A stretch of DNA of 64,000 bases from an uncultured Oscillospiraceae bacterium. Its GTDB lineage: Bacteria > Bacillota > Clostridia > Oscillospirales > Ruminococcaceae. Below the pieces are notes generated by a model, which saw nothing but the letters and a program-made list of their open reading frames with translations, did not search any database and was not told the origin of the DNA. This document shows positions 18,088 to 26,186 of this stretch, in pieces. Numbering within the stretch: the stretch's first letter is position 1; each line of letters starts with the position of its first letter. The stretch lies in assembly GCA_934444765.1 (NCBI GenBank), contig CAKSDC010000009.1, positions 1-64,000 on the forward strand, written 5' to 3'. Made by a program: the position numbers and the translations under genes.

Positions 18088-19245
18088 CTATATACTGTCT
18101 ATTAGATAGTTAGCATACTCTCTTGCGGAACTATCTGCCTTAGATACTTCCTCATAGGTAGAGTAGCTGTTAAGACCGTCTTTAGCGAAGTGTTCCATGG
18201 TTTTAGAGACTATTTCGCCTATCTGTAAGAACTTAATCTTTCCGTTTAGAAATGCGTATACCGAAACTTCGTTAGCACCATTAGCGATACAAGGGTATAG
18301 ACCACCCATATTTATAGCCTTAATGCAAGTAGATAGACAGTCGAAAGTATCATAGTCAGGCTTTTCAAAGGTAAGAGTTCCAAAGTCTGTTAGAGATAGT
18401 CTTTTAGTAGGACAACTTACACGGTTTGGATATAGTAGTGCATATTGAATAGGTATCTTCATATCAGGGAAACCCATTTGACCTATTACAGAGTAGTCGT
18501 TATATTCCACGGCAGAGTGTAACACGCTTTGACGGTGTACTACTATTTCTATTTGGTCTGGGCGTAAATCGAATAGCCATTTAGCCTCTATAACCTCTAA
18601 ACCCTTATTCATAAGAGTAGCCGAATCTATAGTAATCTTATTACCCATGCTCCAGTTAGGGTGATTTAAAGCCTGTTCAACGGTGACATTTTCGAGGTCT
18701 TTTTTAGTCTTTTTGAAGAATGGACCACCTGAAGCGGTTAGGATAATCTTACTAAGTTGACTTCTTTTGTTACCTTGTAGGCACTGAAATATAGCAGAGT
18801 GTTCGCTATCGACTGGATATATCATAACGTCTTTATCTTTAGCGGACTTCATAACCAAATCACCGCCAGCGACTAAAGTTTCTTTATTAGCCAATGCTAA
18901 CGGAATGCCATTATTTATGGCGGTTAAAGTAGGTAACAGACCTACCATGCCTACCACAGAGTTGAGCATAATTTCAGCGGAGTGGTCGGAAGCTATTTCA
19001 CATAGACCGTCCATACCTGCTAACACTTTAGTATTAGTATCAAATAGGTTCTGTTTTAGTGTAGAGTATAGGCTTTCATCGAACACACACGCAAACTTAG
19101 GGGAAAACTCTCTAACTTGCTGTTCCAACTTTTTGATGTTGCTATTTACTGCTAAAGCCGTAACTTTTAGACTATGTTTTCTTGCCACCTCTAATGCTTG
19201 AGTTCCTATAGAACCCGTAGAACCTAACAGAGAAAAACTGTTCAT
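18088..19245 (-). CDS. dxr: 1-deoxy-D-xylulose 5-phosphate reductoisomerase
   Basis: The second step of the MEP isoprenoid pathway (NADPH-dependent). The 385-residue protein opens with the dinucleotide-binding SLLGSTGSIGTQALEVARKH. The metal- and substrate-binding region shows PVDSEHSAIFQCLQG and TASGGPFF. The C-terminal helical domain has ANGANEVSVYAFL. It sits between rseP and cdsA/uppS, a conserved arrangement that groups isoprenoid and lipid synthesis. The Shine-Dalgarno is GGAGGATT. A terminator-like hairpin separates it from cdsA upstream without an evident new promoter. Confidence 0.96.
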   Translation of the reverse strand: MNSFSLLGSTGSIGTQALEVARKHSLKVTALAVNSNIKKLEQQVREFSPKFACVFDESLYSTLKQNLFDTNTKVLAGMDGLCEIASDHSAEIMLNSVVGMVGLLPTLTAINNGIPLALANKETLVAGGDLVMKSAKDKDVMIYPVDSEHSAIFQCLQGNKRSQLSKIILTASGGPFFKKTKKDLENVTVEQALNHPNWSMGNKITIDSATLMNKGLEVIEAKWLFDLRPDQIEIVVHRQSVLHSAVEYNDYSVIGQMGFPDMKIPIQYALLYPNRVSCPTKRLSLTDFGTLTFEKPDYDTFDCLSTCIKAINMGGLYPCIANGANEVSVYAFLNGKIKFLQIGEIVSKTMEHFAKDGLNSYSTYEEVSKADSSAREYANYLIDSI

Positions 19246-19270
19246 CGTATAAAATCCTCCAATCTTATTA

Positions 19271-19306
19271 GTAAAAAAGGAGCTAAAAAGATACTCTTAG
19301 CTCCTT
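19271..19306 (-). terminator. Intra-operon terminator or attenuator between cdsA and dxr
   Basis: On the minus strand AAGGAGCTAA and TTAGCTCCTT form a perfect ten-base stem followed by TTTTTTAC. Only 25 bases remain before the dxr start, too few for a new promoter, so it probably thins rather than ends transcription. Confidence 0.72.
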
Positions 19307-19313
19307 GAAAGTA

Positions 19314-20153
19314 TTAATAGTTAAATATTCCAATATATGCAATATATAGATATACAAAAGGCACTACAAATAGTACACTATCAAATCTATCAAATAGACC
19401 GCCATGACCTGGCATAATGTTTCCAAAGTCTTTAATACCGCACTGTCTTTTTACTAACGAAGCGGTAAGGTCGCCTACTGTACCTATTACGCCTGTAACT
19501 ATTCCCATAATAAAAGTAGATAGGTAGTTTACAGTTAGATTGCATTCAGTTGGAGCTATGCACTTACTATATACCAAACATATTAAGCATAGCAGAATGC
19601 CATTAGATAGTATTCCACCTATAAAACCTTCAACGGTCTTTTTAGGGCTAATTTCTGGACAGAGTTTATGCTTACCCAAAAAAGTACCCACAAAGTACGC
19701 ACCCGAATCGGCTAACCAAGCGGAACATAGTGCAATTATCATGTACACCACACCAAAGCGAGCGTCTAAATCCTTTAAAAAGATTATGCAACACATCGGA
19801 AAAGATACAAAACCACATGAGCCTATCATAAATATTAACTTATCCACGTTTAACTTATTGTGATTAAATATGTATACAGCAAATATAGCAAATACAAATA
19901 TCATAGATATAGGAAAGACTAAGTTTAAAGCGTGTATACTATTATACAATAAAAACGGCATCAATATTACTATGCCATAGCACATATAGGTTATAACCTT
20001 ACAGTCGGTACACTTTTCTGCCGAAAATAGTTCGTGTAGCATAATTACACATATGCCAGCCACTACCACGTTAAGTAATAGTGTATCGGAAAATATCATA
20101 ACCAATATACCAATAGCTATGCCCACTGCGGAAGATATTAATCGAGTAACCAA
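19314..20153 (-). CDS. cdsA: Phosphatidate cytidylyltransferase
   Basis: Makes CDP-diacylglycerol from phosphatidate and CTP, the branch point to anionic phospholipids. The 279-residue membrane protein has about eight hydrophobic segments and the family signature near the C-terminus: KRQCGIKDFGNIMPGHGG then LFDRFDSVLF. The start is TTG at 20153, immediately after the uppS stop (TAATTG), with GGAGGTG lying inside the uppS end, so translation is coupled. Cardiolipin synthase at 61942 uses lipids derived from its product. Confidence 0.95.
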   Translation of the reverse strand: MVTRLISSAVGIAIGILVMIFSDTLLLNVVVAGICVIMLHELFSAEKCTDCKVITYMCYGIVILMPFLLYNSIHALNLVFPISMIFVFAIFAVYIFNHNKLNVDKLIFMIGSCGFVSFPMCCIIFLKDLDARFGVVYMIIALCSAWLADSGAYFVGTFLGKHKLCPEISPKKTVEGFIGGILSNGILLCLICLVYSKCIAPTECNLTVNYLSTFIMGIVTGVIGTVGDLTASLVKRQCGIKDFGNIMPGHGGLFDRFDSVLFVVPFVYLYIAYIGIFNY

Positions 20154-20888
20154 TTAAACACCTCCAAAACGTCTACCCCTATTAGAGAAGTCTATTAAAG
20201 CCTTAGTAAGTTCTGTACGATTAAAGTCTGGCCAAAATACACTGGTAAAATAGAATTCAGCATACGCACACTGCCATAGTAAAAAGTTAGAAATTCGATA
20301 TTCGTTGCTTGTGCGAATTAACAAGTCTACAGGAGGAGCATCTAACGTATATAGTTCTTTTTCAAAACTATCCTCATCAATTTGGTCTATGCTTAGTTGA
20401 CCGTCTGCGACTTTTTTACATATACTTTTGCAAGCGTGAACTATATCGTCACGACCGCCATAGTTTACAGCCATTAAAACGGTCATCTTGTCAAAGTGCT
20501 TAGAATCTTCTTCAAGGGCTATCATATCTTCACGAAGGTCGGGAGTGAATACCGCCTTATCGCCCAAGAATTGAAATCTAATTTCGTTTTTAAAGTAGTT
20601 ACGAGCGTCTGCGATGTACTGTTTAAAGAGTTTCATTAAAGTGTTTACTTCGTCGGTAGGTCTTTTCCAGTTTTCAGTTGAAAAGGCATAAAAAGTAATA
20701 TACTTAATACCTATTTCACGACAGTAGGTAACTATATCCTTAAAGTTTTTAGCACCCTCACGATGCCCGAAGGTACGAGGCATCATTCTTTTTTTAGCCC
20801 ATCTACCATTACCGTCCATAATAAAGGCGATATGAGTAGGTAGACTTTCTGGCAGTTGCACATTAGATTTATTATTATTAATAGCCAT
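20154..20888 (-). CDS. uppS: Isoprenyl transferase (undecaprenyl pyrophosphate synthase)
   Basis: Builds the C55 lipid carrier for peptidoglycan synthesis. The 244-residue protein has the catalytic aspartate in HIAFIMDGNGRWAKKR near residue 24, then TFGHREGAKNF, ITFYAFSTENWKRP and the C-terminal DLLIRTSNEYRISNFLLWQ. All conserved blocks of the cis-prenyltransferase family are seen. AAAGGTAC precedes the ATG. It follows frr with an 85-base gap and abuts cdsA. Confidence 0.97.
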   Translation of the reverse strand: MAINNNKSNVQLPESLPTHIAFIMDGNGRWAKKRMMPRTFGHREGAKNFKDIVTYCREIGIKYITFYAFSTENWKRPTDEVNTLMKLFKQYIADARNYFKNEIRFQFLGDKAVFTPDLREDMIALEEDSKHFDKMTVLMAVNYGGRDDIVHACKSICKKVADGQLSIDQIDEDSFEKELYTLDAPPVDLLIRTSNEYRISNFLLWQCAYAEFYFTSVFWPDFNRTELTKALIDFSNRGRRFGGV

Positions 20889-20973
20889 ATAAGTACCTTT
20901 CTATAACGTTTAGTTACAGTACTATAATTTTAAATATAGTCTGTATAGTTTAGACTAAGTCTATAGTATAGTA

Positions 20974-21528
20974 CTATAGGCTCATAATCTCCTTTTCTTT
21001 AGAAGATACCATATTGTCTATATTAGTGCAAAAAGTATCTGTAACCTTTTGCATATCCTTTTCAGCAGTTTTAACGTCGTCTTCAGTAAGAACGGAATCC
21101 TTTTTAAGTTTTTTAACCTTGTCTAAAGCGTCACGTCTTGCGTTTCTTATAGTAACCTTAGCCTCTTCGCCATACTTTTTAATATCCTTGCAGAGTTCCT
21201 TACGTCTTTCCTCGGTAAGTTGAGGGAATACTAAACGTATAACGTTGCCGTCGTTAGTAGGGTTAATACCTATATCGGACTTTTGAATAGCCTTTTCTAT
21301 GCTGTGTAGTACTGACTTATCAAAAGGAGTAATACATAGTATTCTTGATTCGGAAGTAGATACTGAAGCTAATTGATTAATAGGCATTTCAGCACCATAG
21401 TATTCTACACTAACCTTGTTTAGTACGGCAGGATTAGCTCTACCTGCTCTAATTTCTTTAAATTCTCTGTCAAGAGCGTCGATAGTCTTTTGCATCTTTT
21501 CTTTAGCAACTAAGATTTGTTCATTCAT
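20974..21528 (-). CDS. frr: Ribosome recycling factor
   Basis: Splits post-termination ribosomes together with EF-G. The 184-residue length is exactly typical. Recognisable parts are EIRAGRANPAVLNKVSVEYYG near the N-terminus, then TPFDKSVLHSIEKAI, PQLTEERRKELCK and the C-terminal three-helix bundle. GGAGG lies just before the ATG, overlapping the pyrH stop region two bases away, so frr and pyrH are tightly coupled. Confidence 0.97.
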   Translation of the reverse strand: MNEQILVAKEKMQKTIDALDREFKEIRAGRANPAVLNKVSVEYYGAEMPINQLASVSTSESRILCITPFDKSVLHSIEKAIQKSDIGINPTNDGNVIRLVFPQLTEERRKELCKDIKKYGEEAKVTIRNARRDALDKVKKLKKDSVLTEDDVKTAEKDMQKVTDTFCTNIDNMVSSKEKEIMSL

Positions 21529-21530
21529 GA

Positions 21531-22241
21531 TTAAACCTCCTTAACGATTGTGCCGATATTCTTATCGAATAGGGCGTTGTAAATATTTTCTGGGTTACTC
21601 ATATCGAATACGAGTATAGGTAGTTTCTGCTCACGGCAGAGAGTAGCAGCAGTAGTATCCATAACGGCTAATTTTTTTTCTATAACTTCGCTAAAGGTTA
21701 GCTGATTATACTTAACTGCATCGGGGAACTTATGAGGGTCTTTGTTATATACGCCGTCCACCATAGTAGCCTTAAAGAACACATCGGCTTCAATTTCGAT
21801 ACCTCTAATAGCACCAGCGGTATCGGTAGAAAAGAATGGGTTACCAGTTCCGCAAACGAATATAACCACTTTACCTTCGTTTAGATGACTAATAGCCTTT
21901 TCTTTGGTATAGTATTCAGCCACTTTTTCCATAGGAAAAGCAGATTGAACTCTACACTCTAAGCCTTGAGTCTTTAAAGCGTCCGCCAAGACTAAACCGT
22001 TCATAGCGGTAGCAAGCATACCAACGTTATCGGCAATAGCTCTGTCCATAGTATCGTTAGAGCGACCACGCCAAAAGTTACCGCCACCTACTACTATAGC
22101 AATTTGAACGCCAACGTCCGAACACTTTTTAACGGTTTTAGCAATGCTTTGTAATACGTCATTATCAAAGCCAGTCTTTTTTGAACCTGCCAAAGCCTCG
22201 CCACTAACTTTAAGCAGAATTCTTTTGTAATTAGGTTCCAA
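21531..22241 (-). CDS. pyrH: UMP kinase
   Basis: Phosphorylates UMP to UDP. The N-terminal RILLKVSGEALAG, the GGGNFWRGR loop, DTTAATLCREQKLPILVFDM and the C-terminal IGTIVKEV are all typical. I chose TTG at 22241, giving MEPNYKRILLKVSGEA (236 residues), because GTGAGGTG lies six bases upstream of it. A longer frame from an ATG at 22265 would place that Shine-Dalgarno inside the gene. The order rpsB, tsf, pyrH, frr is conserved in bacteria. Confidence 0.95.
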   Translation of the reverse strand: MEPNYKRILLKVSGEALAGSKKTGFDNDVLQSIAKTVKKCSDVGVQIAIVVGGGNFWRGRSNDTMDRAIADNVGMLATAMNGLVLADALKTQGLECRVQSAFPMEKVAEYYTKEKAISHLNEGKVVIFVCGTGNPFFSTDTAGAIRGIEIEADVFFKATMVDGVYNKDPHKFPDAVKYNQLTFSEVIEKKLAVMDTTAATLCREQKLPILVFDMSNPENIYNALFDKNIGTIVKEV

Positions 22242-22387
22242 AAAAAACACCTCACAGTAAATCATTCCATGTACAGATATTCCATACAGTAGTCAATTAT
22301 ATTTTACCCCAAAAACCTAAAAATGTAAAGTGTATTTTGATAGTATTTTAAAATTTTTTTAGTTTGCTACCAAGTTTTGGAGTTATC

Positions 22388-22425
22388 AAAAAAGGCACAA
22401 GAGAGTATAACGTTCTCTGTGCCTT
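22388..22425 (-). terminator. Terminator downstream of tsf
   Basis: On the minus strand AAGGCACAGAG pairs with CTC(T)TGTGCCTT, one bulged base, followed by TTTTTTGA. It separates rpsB-tsf from pyrH. Confidence 0.8.
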
Positions 22426-22456
22426 ATATTAAAAGCAAAAAATAACTAATAATAGA

Positions 22457-23386
22457 TTACTTCATCATGCTGTTTACTTCGTCGGCAAAGTTTTCTTCTT
22501 TCTTTTGAATACCTTCGCCTCTTTCGTAACGAACGAATTCTACTACAGAGATAGGAGCGCCTAACTTTTTAGCAACGCTATCGATGTACTTACCAACAGA
22601 AACCTTATCATCCTTAACAAAAGCCTGTTCTAATAGACAGTTTTCAGTGTAGTACTTGCTAACCTTACCTTCAACTATCTTAGCCTTAACCTGTTCTGGC
22701 TTGTTAGCCATCTTAGGGTCTTCAGCCATTTGAGTTAGCATAATAGTCTTTTCTTCTTCTATAGCAGAAGCAGGAACGCTTTCTCTGTTTAGATAAGGAG
22801 GGTTCATAGAAGTAATTTGCATACATACGTCCTTACCACATTCGATTAACTCTTGATTATCAGCAGGGATAGTAGTATCTAACTTAACTATAACGCCAAA
22901 TTGACCTTCGCCGTGAACGTAAGATACTAAAGTACCTTCTAATCTCTTAAAACGTCTAATTTGCATATTTTCACGAATCTTTAAGAATAATTCATCGTAA
23001 GCCTCTTTAACGGTTACGTCTCTGCCGTCCATCTTGCAGTCGTTAAGAGCTTCAACGTCAGCAGGATTTTCGTTAAGAATAGTCTTAGCTACGCCGTTTA
23101 CGAAAGCCTTAAAGTCATCATTCTTAGCTACAAAGTCAGTTTCGGAGTTTACTTCAAGAATAACGCCTAACTTCTTGTCAGCATCTATTAAAGTAGTAAC
23201 AATACCTTCAGCGGCTACTCTGCCAGCCTTTTTAGCTTGAGTAGCTAAGCCTTTTTCTCTAAGGATAACTATAGCAGCTTCAACGTCGCCGTTAGTTTCA
23301 GTTAGAGCCTTTTTACAATCCATAATGCCAACGCCAGTTCTTTCTTTAAGAGCTGCAACGTCTTTAGCAGTAAAATTTAAAGCCAT
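22457..23386 (-). CDS. tsf: Elongation factor Ts
   Basis: The nucleotide exchange factor for EF-Tu. It begins MALNFTAKDVAALKERTGVG with the UBA-like motif and continues with IMDCKKALTETNGDVEAA, the Ts signature, and EVNSETDFVAKNDDFKAF. The start is ATG at 23386, preceded by GGAGGACTAT; a longer frame reaching 23473 has no ribosome site and extra non-homologous residues. The protein is 309 residues. A hairpin lies between rpsB and tsf. Confidence 0.97.
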   Translation of the reverse strand: MALNFTAKDVAALKERTGVGIMDCKKALTETNGDVEAAIVILREKGLATQAKKAGRVAAEGIVTTLIDADKKLGVILEVNSETDFVAKNDDFKAFVNGVAKTILNENPADVEALNDCKMDGRDVTVKEAYDELFLKIRENMQIRRFKRLEGTLVSYVHGEGQFGVIVKLDTTIPADNQELIECGKDVCMQITSMNPPYLNRESVPASAIEEEKTIMLTQMAEDPKMANKPEQVKAKIVEGKVSKYYTENCLLEQAFVKDDKVSVGKYIDSVAKKLGAPISVVEFVRYERGEGIQKKEENFADEVNSMMK

Positions 23387-23421
23387 TTTAATAGTCCTCC
23401 AATATATAATAGTACACACAA

Positions 23422-23449
23422 GGTAGAACTTATTAGTATAGGTTCTACC
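23422..23449 (-). promoter_or_regulatory. Hairpin between rpsB and tsf
   Basis: GGTAGAAC and GTTCTACC form a perfect eight-base stem in the 111-base gap. There is no T run, so it is more likely a processing or stability element than a terminator. Confidence 0.5.
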
Positions 23450-23497
23450 AATAGTATACATACAAAATAACAATAATAATTAAGAAATACTGTTAGG

Positions 23498-24232
23498 TTA
23501 TTCTTCAGAAGCTTCAGCTTGTTCTTCAACTACTTCTGCAGTATCTTGTTGACCTTGTCTACCTTCAATGATAGCGTCAGCGATAGTACCAGCGATAAGT
23601 TTAACGGCTCTAATAGCGTCGTCGTTACCAGGGATAACATAGTCTACTTCGTCTGGGTCGCAGTTAGTGTCTACTATTGCAACTATAGGAATGTTAAGTC
23701 TCTTAGCTTCAGCAACAGCAATCTTTTCTTTTCTTGGGTCAACTATAAATAAAGCACCAGGAAGTTCCTTCATGTTCTTAATACCGCCCATGAACTTTTC
23801 AAGTTTTTCGATTTCAAGTTCTAACTTAACTACTTCCTTCTTAGGTAAAAGGTCAAAAGTACCTTCTTCCTTCATCTTGTATAGTTGTTCAAGTCTTGCT
23901 ATTCTTTGTTGAATAGTCTTGAAGTTAGTCATCATACCGCCTAACCATCTTGCGTTTACGTAGTGAGCGCCAGCTCTTAAAGCCTCTTCCTTAACAGAGT
24001 CTCCAGCTTGCTTTTTAGTACCTACAAATAGTACTTCCTTTCCTTCAGCGGAAATATCACGGATAAACATATAAGCTTCTTCTAACTTCTTAACAGTCTT
24101 TTGTAAGTCTATGATGTAGATACCGTTTCTTTCAGTAAATATATACTGAGCCATTTTTGGGTTCCATCTTCTGGTTTGGTGACCAAAGTGTACACCAGCT
24201 TCAAGAAGTTGTTTCATTGATACTACTGCCAT
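23498..24232 (-). CDS. rpsB: 30S ribosomal protein S2
   Basis: A 244-residue S2 protein: MAVVSMKQLLEAGVHFGHQT, then RRWNPKMAQYIFTERNGIYI, LFVGTKKQA, GGMMTNFKTIQQRI and the signature GALFIVDPRKEKIAVAEAK. The tail is acidic. It is the first gene of the cluster, with a strong promoter at 24358-24387 and a roughly 120-base untranslated leader that may carry autoregulation. AGGAGGAAAA precedes the ATG. Confidence 0.98.
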   Translation of the reverse strand: MAVVSMKQLLEAGVHFGHQTRRWNPKMAQYIFTERNGIYIIDLQKTVKKLEEAYMFIRDISAEGKEVLFVGTKKQAGDSVKEEALRAGAHYVNARWLGGMMTNFKTIQQRIARLEQLYKMKEEGTFDLLPKKEVVKLELEIEKLEKFMGGIKNMKELPGALFIVDPRKEKIAVAEAKRLNIPIVAIVDTNCDPDEVDYVIPGNDDAIRAVKLIAGTIADAIIEGRQGQQDTAEVVEEQAEASEE

Positions 24233-24352
24233 TGTAGTTTTCCTCCTAATTGGTTTAATAAAATATAAAAATTTTCCACCGCCAAACTTAGCTTACAGGG
24301 AAACCAAATAGTTGGTCAACCGCCTGTAAAAGTTCAAGCGTGCGAACTGCGT
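24233..24352 (-). promoter_or_regulatory. rpsB 5' untranslated leader, possible S2 autoregulatory element
   Basis: The leader is more GC-rich than the surrounding intergenic DNA. It contains GCGTGCGAAC and TACAGGCGGTTGACC blocks with several short complementary segments, such as GGTTGACC-ACTATTTGGTTTCC. Ribosomal-protein leaders are commonly bound by their own product. I could not assign it to a known family. Confidence 0.35.
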
Positions 24353-24357
24353 CTTAA

Positions 24358-24387
24358 ATTATAACACAGTGAGTTATAATAAGTCAA
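24358..24387 (-). promoter_or_regulatory. rpsB promoter
   Basis: On the minus strand: TTGACT, an 18-base spacer, TATAAT. Confidence 0.8.
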
Positions 24388-24405
24388 TAGTAATATTGCA
24401 CAATA

Positions 24406-24702
24406 TTAGATGAAAAATTTGTGCAATAGTGACTTTTTTGTATCTTCTTCAGGAGTATCCTCAGTATTTTCTAAAGATACCAATATAGTCTCCTCGCCTA
24501 CAAGGTGTATTTGATTACATTCTATTAATAGGTCGTTCTGTTTGCCTAATAGACCAAATAGTCTTTCTCTGCCGTATATTATAAACGATTTAACGCTGTT
24601 ATTTTGAGTATTAAAGCATACATCGTCAATAAATCCCAATCTTTCGCCATTGAATATGTTTATAACTTCCTTGCCTCGTAACTCTTTTAGAGTACATTCC
24701 AA
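24406..24702 (-). CDS. YlmC/YmxH-type PRC-barrel protein
   Basis: A small protein of about 98 residues with the PRC-barrel-like pattern LRGKEVINIFNGERLGFIDD, then SFIIYGRERLFGLLGKQNDL and a charged tail. YlmC/YmxH proteins are widespread in endospore-forming Firmicutes and are linked to sporulation, but no biochemical role is established. I prefer TTG at 24702, with AGGGTG about ten bases upstream. The alternative GTG at 24714 sits directly on the AAAAGG. It faces rpsB with a long promoter region between them. Confidence 0.75.
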   Translation of the reverse strand: MECTLKELRGKEVINIFNGERLGFIDDVCFNTQNNSVKSFIIYGRERLFGLLGKQNDLLIECNQIHLVGEETILVSLENTEDTPEEDTKKSLLHKFFI

Positions 24703-24800
24703 GAAAGACCACACCCTTTTCTAATGCAGTTTACAAGTATAGACTAATAATATAATAGTTAATAGTATAGTATATGTTACAAGATACTATAGTATGAATA

Positions 24801-24947
24801 CTACTTCTTCTTTTTTAGAACGTTTAGTACTACCATAGCTACTATTAAAAATAGTGCTATTATACCTAATATTAAAGGTAAACTTACTCCAGAGTCTCCT
24901 GTAGCTGGTGAAGATACTGCTAATAAAGATATTATGTTGTTTAACAT
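24801..24947 (-). CDS. 48-residue membrane microprotein with a sorting-signal-like sequence
   Basis: A gene too short for most ORF callers. It runs from ATG at 24947 to TAG at 24801. After MLNNIISLLAVS it reads SPATGDSGVSLPLI, then a hydrophobic helix (LGIIALFLIVAMVVLNVL), then KKKK and stop. A Pro-x-Thr-Gly-Asp motif, hydrophobic helix and lysine tail is the order of a sortase cell-wall sorting signal, here with almost nothing in front of it. Support for a real gene: AAAGGAGC at a proper distance from the ATG, and a canonical promoter at 25002-25030. A sortase substrate, a small membrane-acting peptide or a remnant of a larger surface protein are all possible. No sortase is in the window. 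Confidence 0.62.
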   Translation of the reverse strand: MLNNIISLLAVSSPATGDSGVSLPLILGIIALFLIVAMVVLNVLKKKK

Positions 24948-25001
24948 TATAGTTAAGCTCCTTTCTCTAAAATTCTAAAAGTATTTTTATATACATATAA
25001 T

Positions 25002-25030
25002 ATTATATCCGTACTACACTTAAAAGTCAA
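25002..25030 (-). promoter_or_regulatory. Promoter of the microprotein gene
   Basis: On the minus strand: TTGACT, 17 bases, TATAAT, about 55 bases before the ATG at 24947. Confidence 0.7.
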
Positions 25031-25109
25031 GATTAAAATTGGCAAATATTTTAGTATATGCTAACTTAAAAATCCTAATTGTGGAACTTGCACAACTTTT
25101 AAAAATGTA

Positions 25110-25138
25110 TTGACTAAATTGCATTTAAAATGTATAAT
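25110..25138 (+). promoter_or_regulatory. Promoter of the uridine-kinase-like gene
   Basis: TTGACT at 25110, a 17-base spacer, TATAAT at 25133. Confidence 0.75.
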
Positions 25139-25204
25139 AATACTTAACGAATACTATGGATACTATTATAATAACTAAAATTATCCATTTAGGAGGCTTT
25201 TCTA

Positions 25205-26140
25205 TTGAAATTTATAAACGTAAACAACATAAATGCCAAAGTAGAAGATGATACTATAAGATTTATTCAATCGAGTGAGCAAGAATACGTTTCCCAACTA
25301 AAAGAGGTAGCTAAACACGTAGTAAAACACGCCGAACATAAACCGATAGTTTTAATCTCTGGACCGAGTGGTTCAGGTAAGACTACATCAGCACTAAAAC
25401 TTTCACAGATACTATTAGAAGACTATAACCGCACTTCTGGAGTAGTATCGTTAGATAACTATTTTAAGTCTAACGATGAATACGATATGCCTAAAAATGA
25501 AGACGGTTCTATAGACTTAGAGTCCCCATTGTGTGTAGATATACCATTGCTAAAGTCTAATATACAAGATATTGCTAATGGAAAATCTTTTAATATGCCG
25601 TACTTCAACTTTGTGACGCAACGTCGTGGAGGATATAAACCTTTTACTGTAAACACGGGAGATATAGTAATATTTGAAGGTATTCACGCATTAAACCCAA
25701 TGGTTACTGGTGACTTTGACTGTACTACCAAAGTATACATCAGTGTTAGAACCCGTTTAGTAAACGATGACGGTAGCGTGTTACATCCACGCAGAATACG
25801 TCTTATGCGTAGACTACTTAGAGATAGTCTTTTTAGGGGTAAGGATTACAACTATATATTCAGTTATTTTGAATCTGTATCGCATGGAGAAGATAAGTAC
25901 ATTATGCCATTTAAACAGGTTTCGGAGTTCGATATAGATACTTTTCATAACTACGAAGCGTCGGTGTATAAAGGCTATCTGTTAAACAATCTAATAGAAG
26001 CTAAAGATACCCTTAAAGGTAATTTAGAGTATGAAGAGATAGTAAGTTTTCTTTCTGAACTTGACGATATAGATAGTAACTTAGTACCGAATAGTTCATT
26101 GGTAAGAGAGTTTATAGGTGGCAGTAGCTTTAACTATTAA
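25205..26140 (+). CDS. Uridine kinase/phosphoribulokinase-family nucleoside kinase
   Basis: A 311-residue P-loop kinase. The Walker A motif is ISGPSGSGKTTSALKLSQ near residues 57-74. SGVVSLDNYFKS and a later IFEGIHALN are the substrate-side motifs of the uridine kinase group. The N-terminal 50 residues precede the kinase core, as in the longer clostridial homologues, some of which carry a TGS-like front part. The start is TTG at 25205 behind TAGGAGG. It has its own promoter and terminator, so it is monocistronic. The substrate is not certain from sequence alone. Confidence 0.85.
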   Translation: MKFINVNNINAKVEDDTIRFIQSSEQEYVSQLKEVAKHVVKHAEHKPIVLISGPSGSGKTTSALKLSQILLEDYNRTSGVVSLDNYFKSNDEYDMPKNEDGSIDLESPLCVDIPLLKSNIQDIANGKSFNMPYFNFVTQRRGGYKPFTVNTGDIVIFEGIHALNPMVTGDFDCTTKVYISVRTRLVNDDGSVLHPRRIRLMRRLLRDSLFRGKDYNYIFSYFESVSHGEDKYIMPFKQVSEFDIDTFHNYEASVYKGYLLNNLIEAKDTLKGNLEYEEIVSFLSELDDIDSNLVPNSSLVREFIGGSSFNY

Positions 26141-26143
26141 TAT

Positions 26144-26172
26144 TAAGAACGTCCTAATATGGGCGTTCTTTT
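26144..26172 (+). terminator. Terminator after the nucleoside kinase
   Basis: AAGAACGTCC pairs with GGGCGTTCTT (one G-U pair) around TAATAT, then TTTCG. Confidence 0.85.
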
Positions 26173-26186
26173 TCGTCGTGCTACAG

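Larger units (their letters stand above)
24715..25204. other. Intergenic stretch of about 490 bases with one microprotein gene and two promoters
   Basis: Apart from the microprotein gene at 24801-24947 (-), its promoter and the divergent promoter of the nucleoside-kinase gene, the stretch is AT-rich and holds no other recognisable element. Confidence 0.6.

Noticed and set aside
23387..23473. Longer tsf frame starting at 23473
   Set aside because: The extra 29 residues lack homology-like features, and a good Shine-Dalgarno precedes the ATG at 23386.
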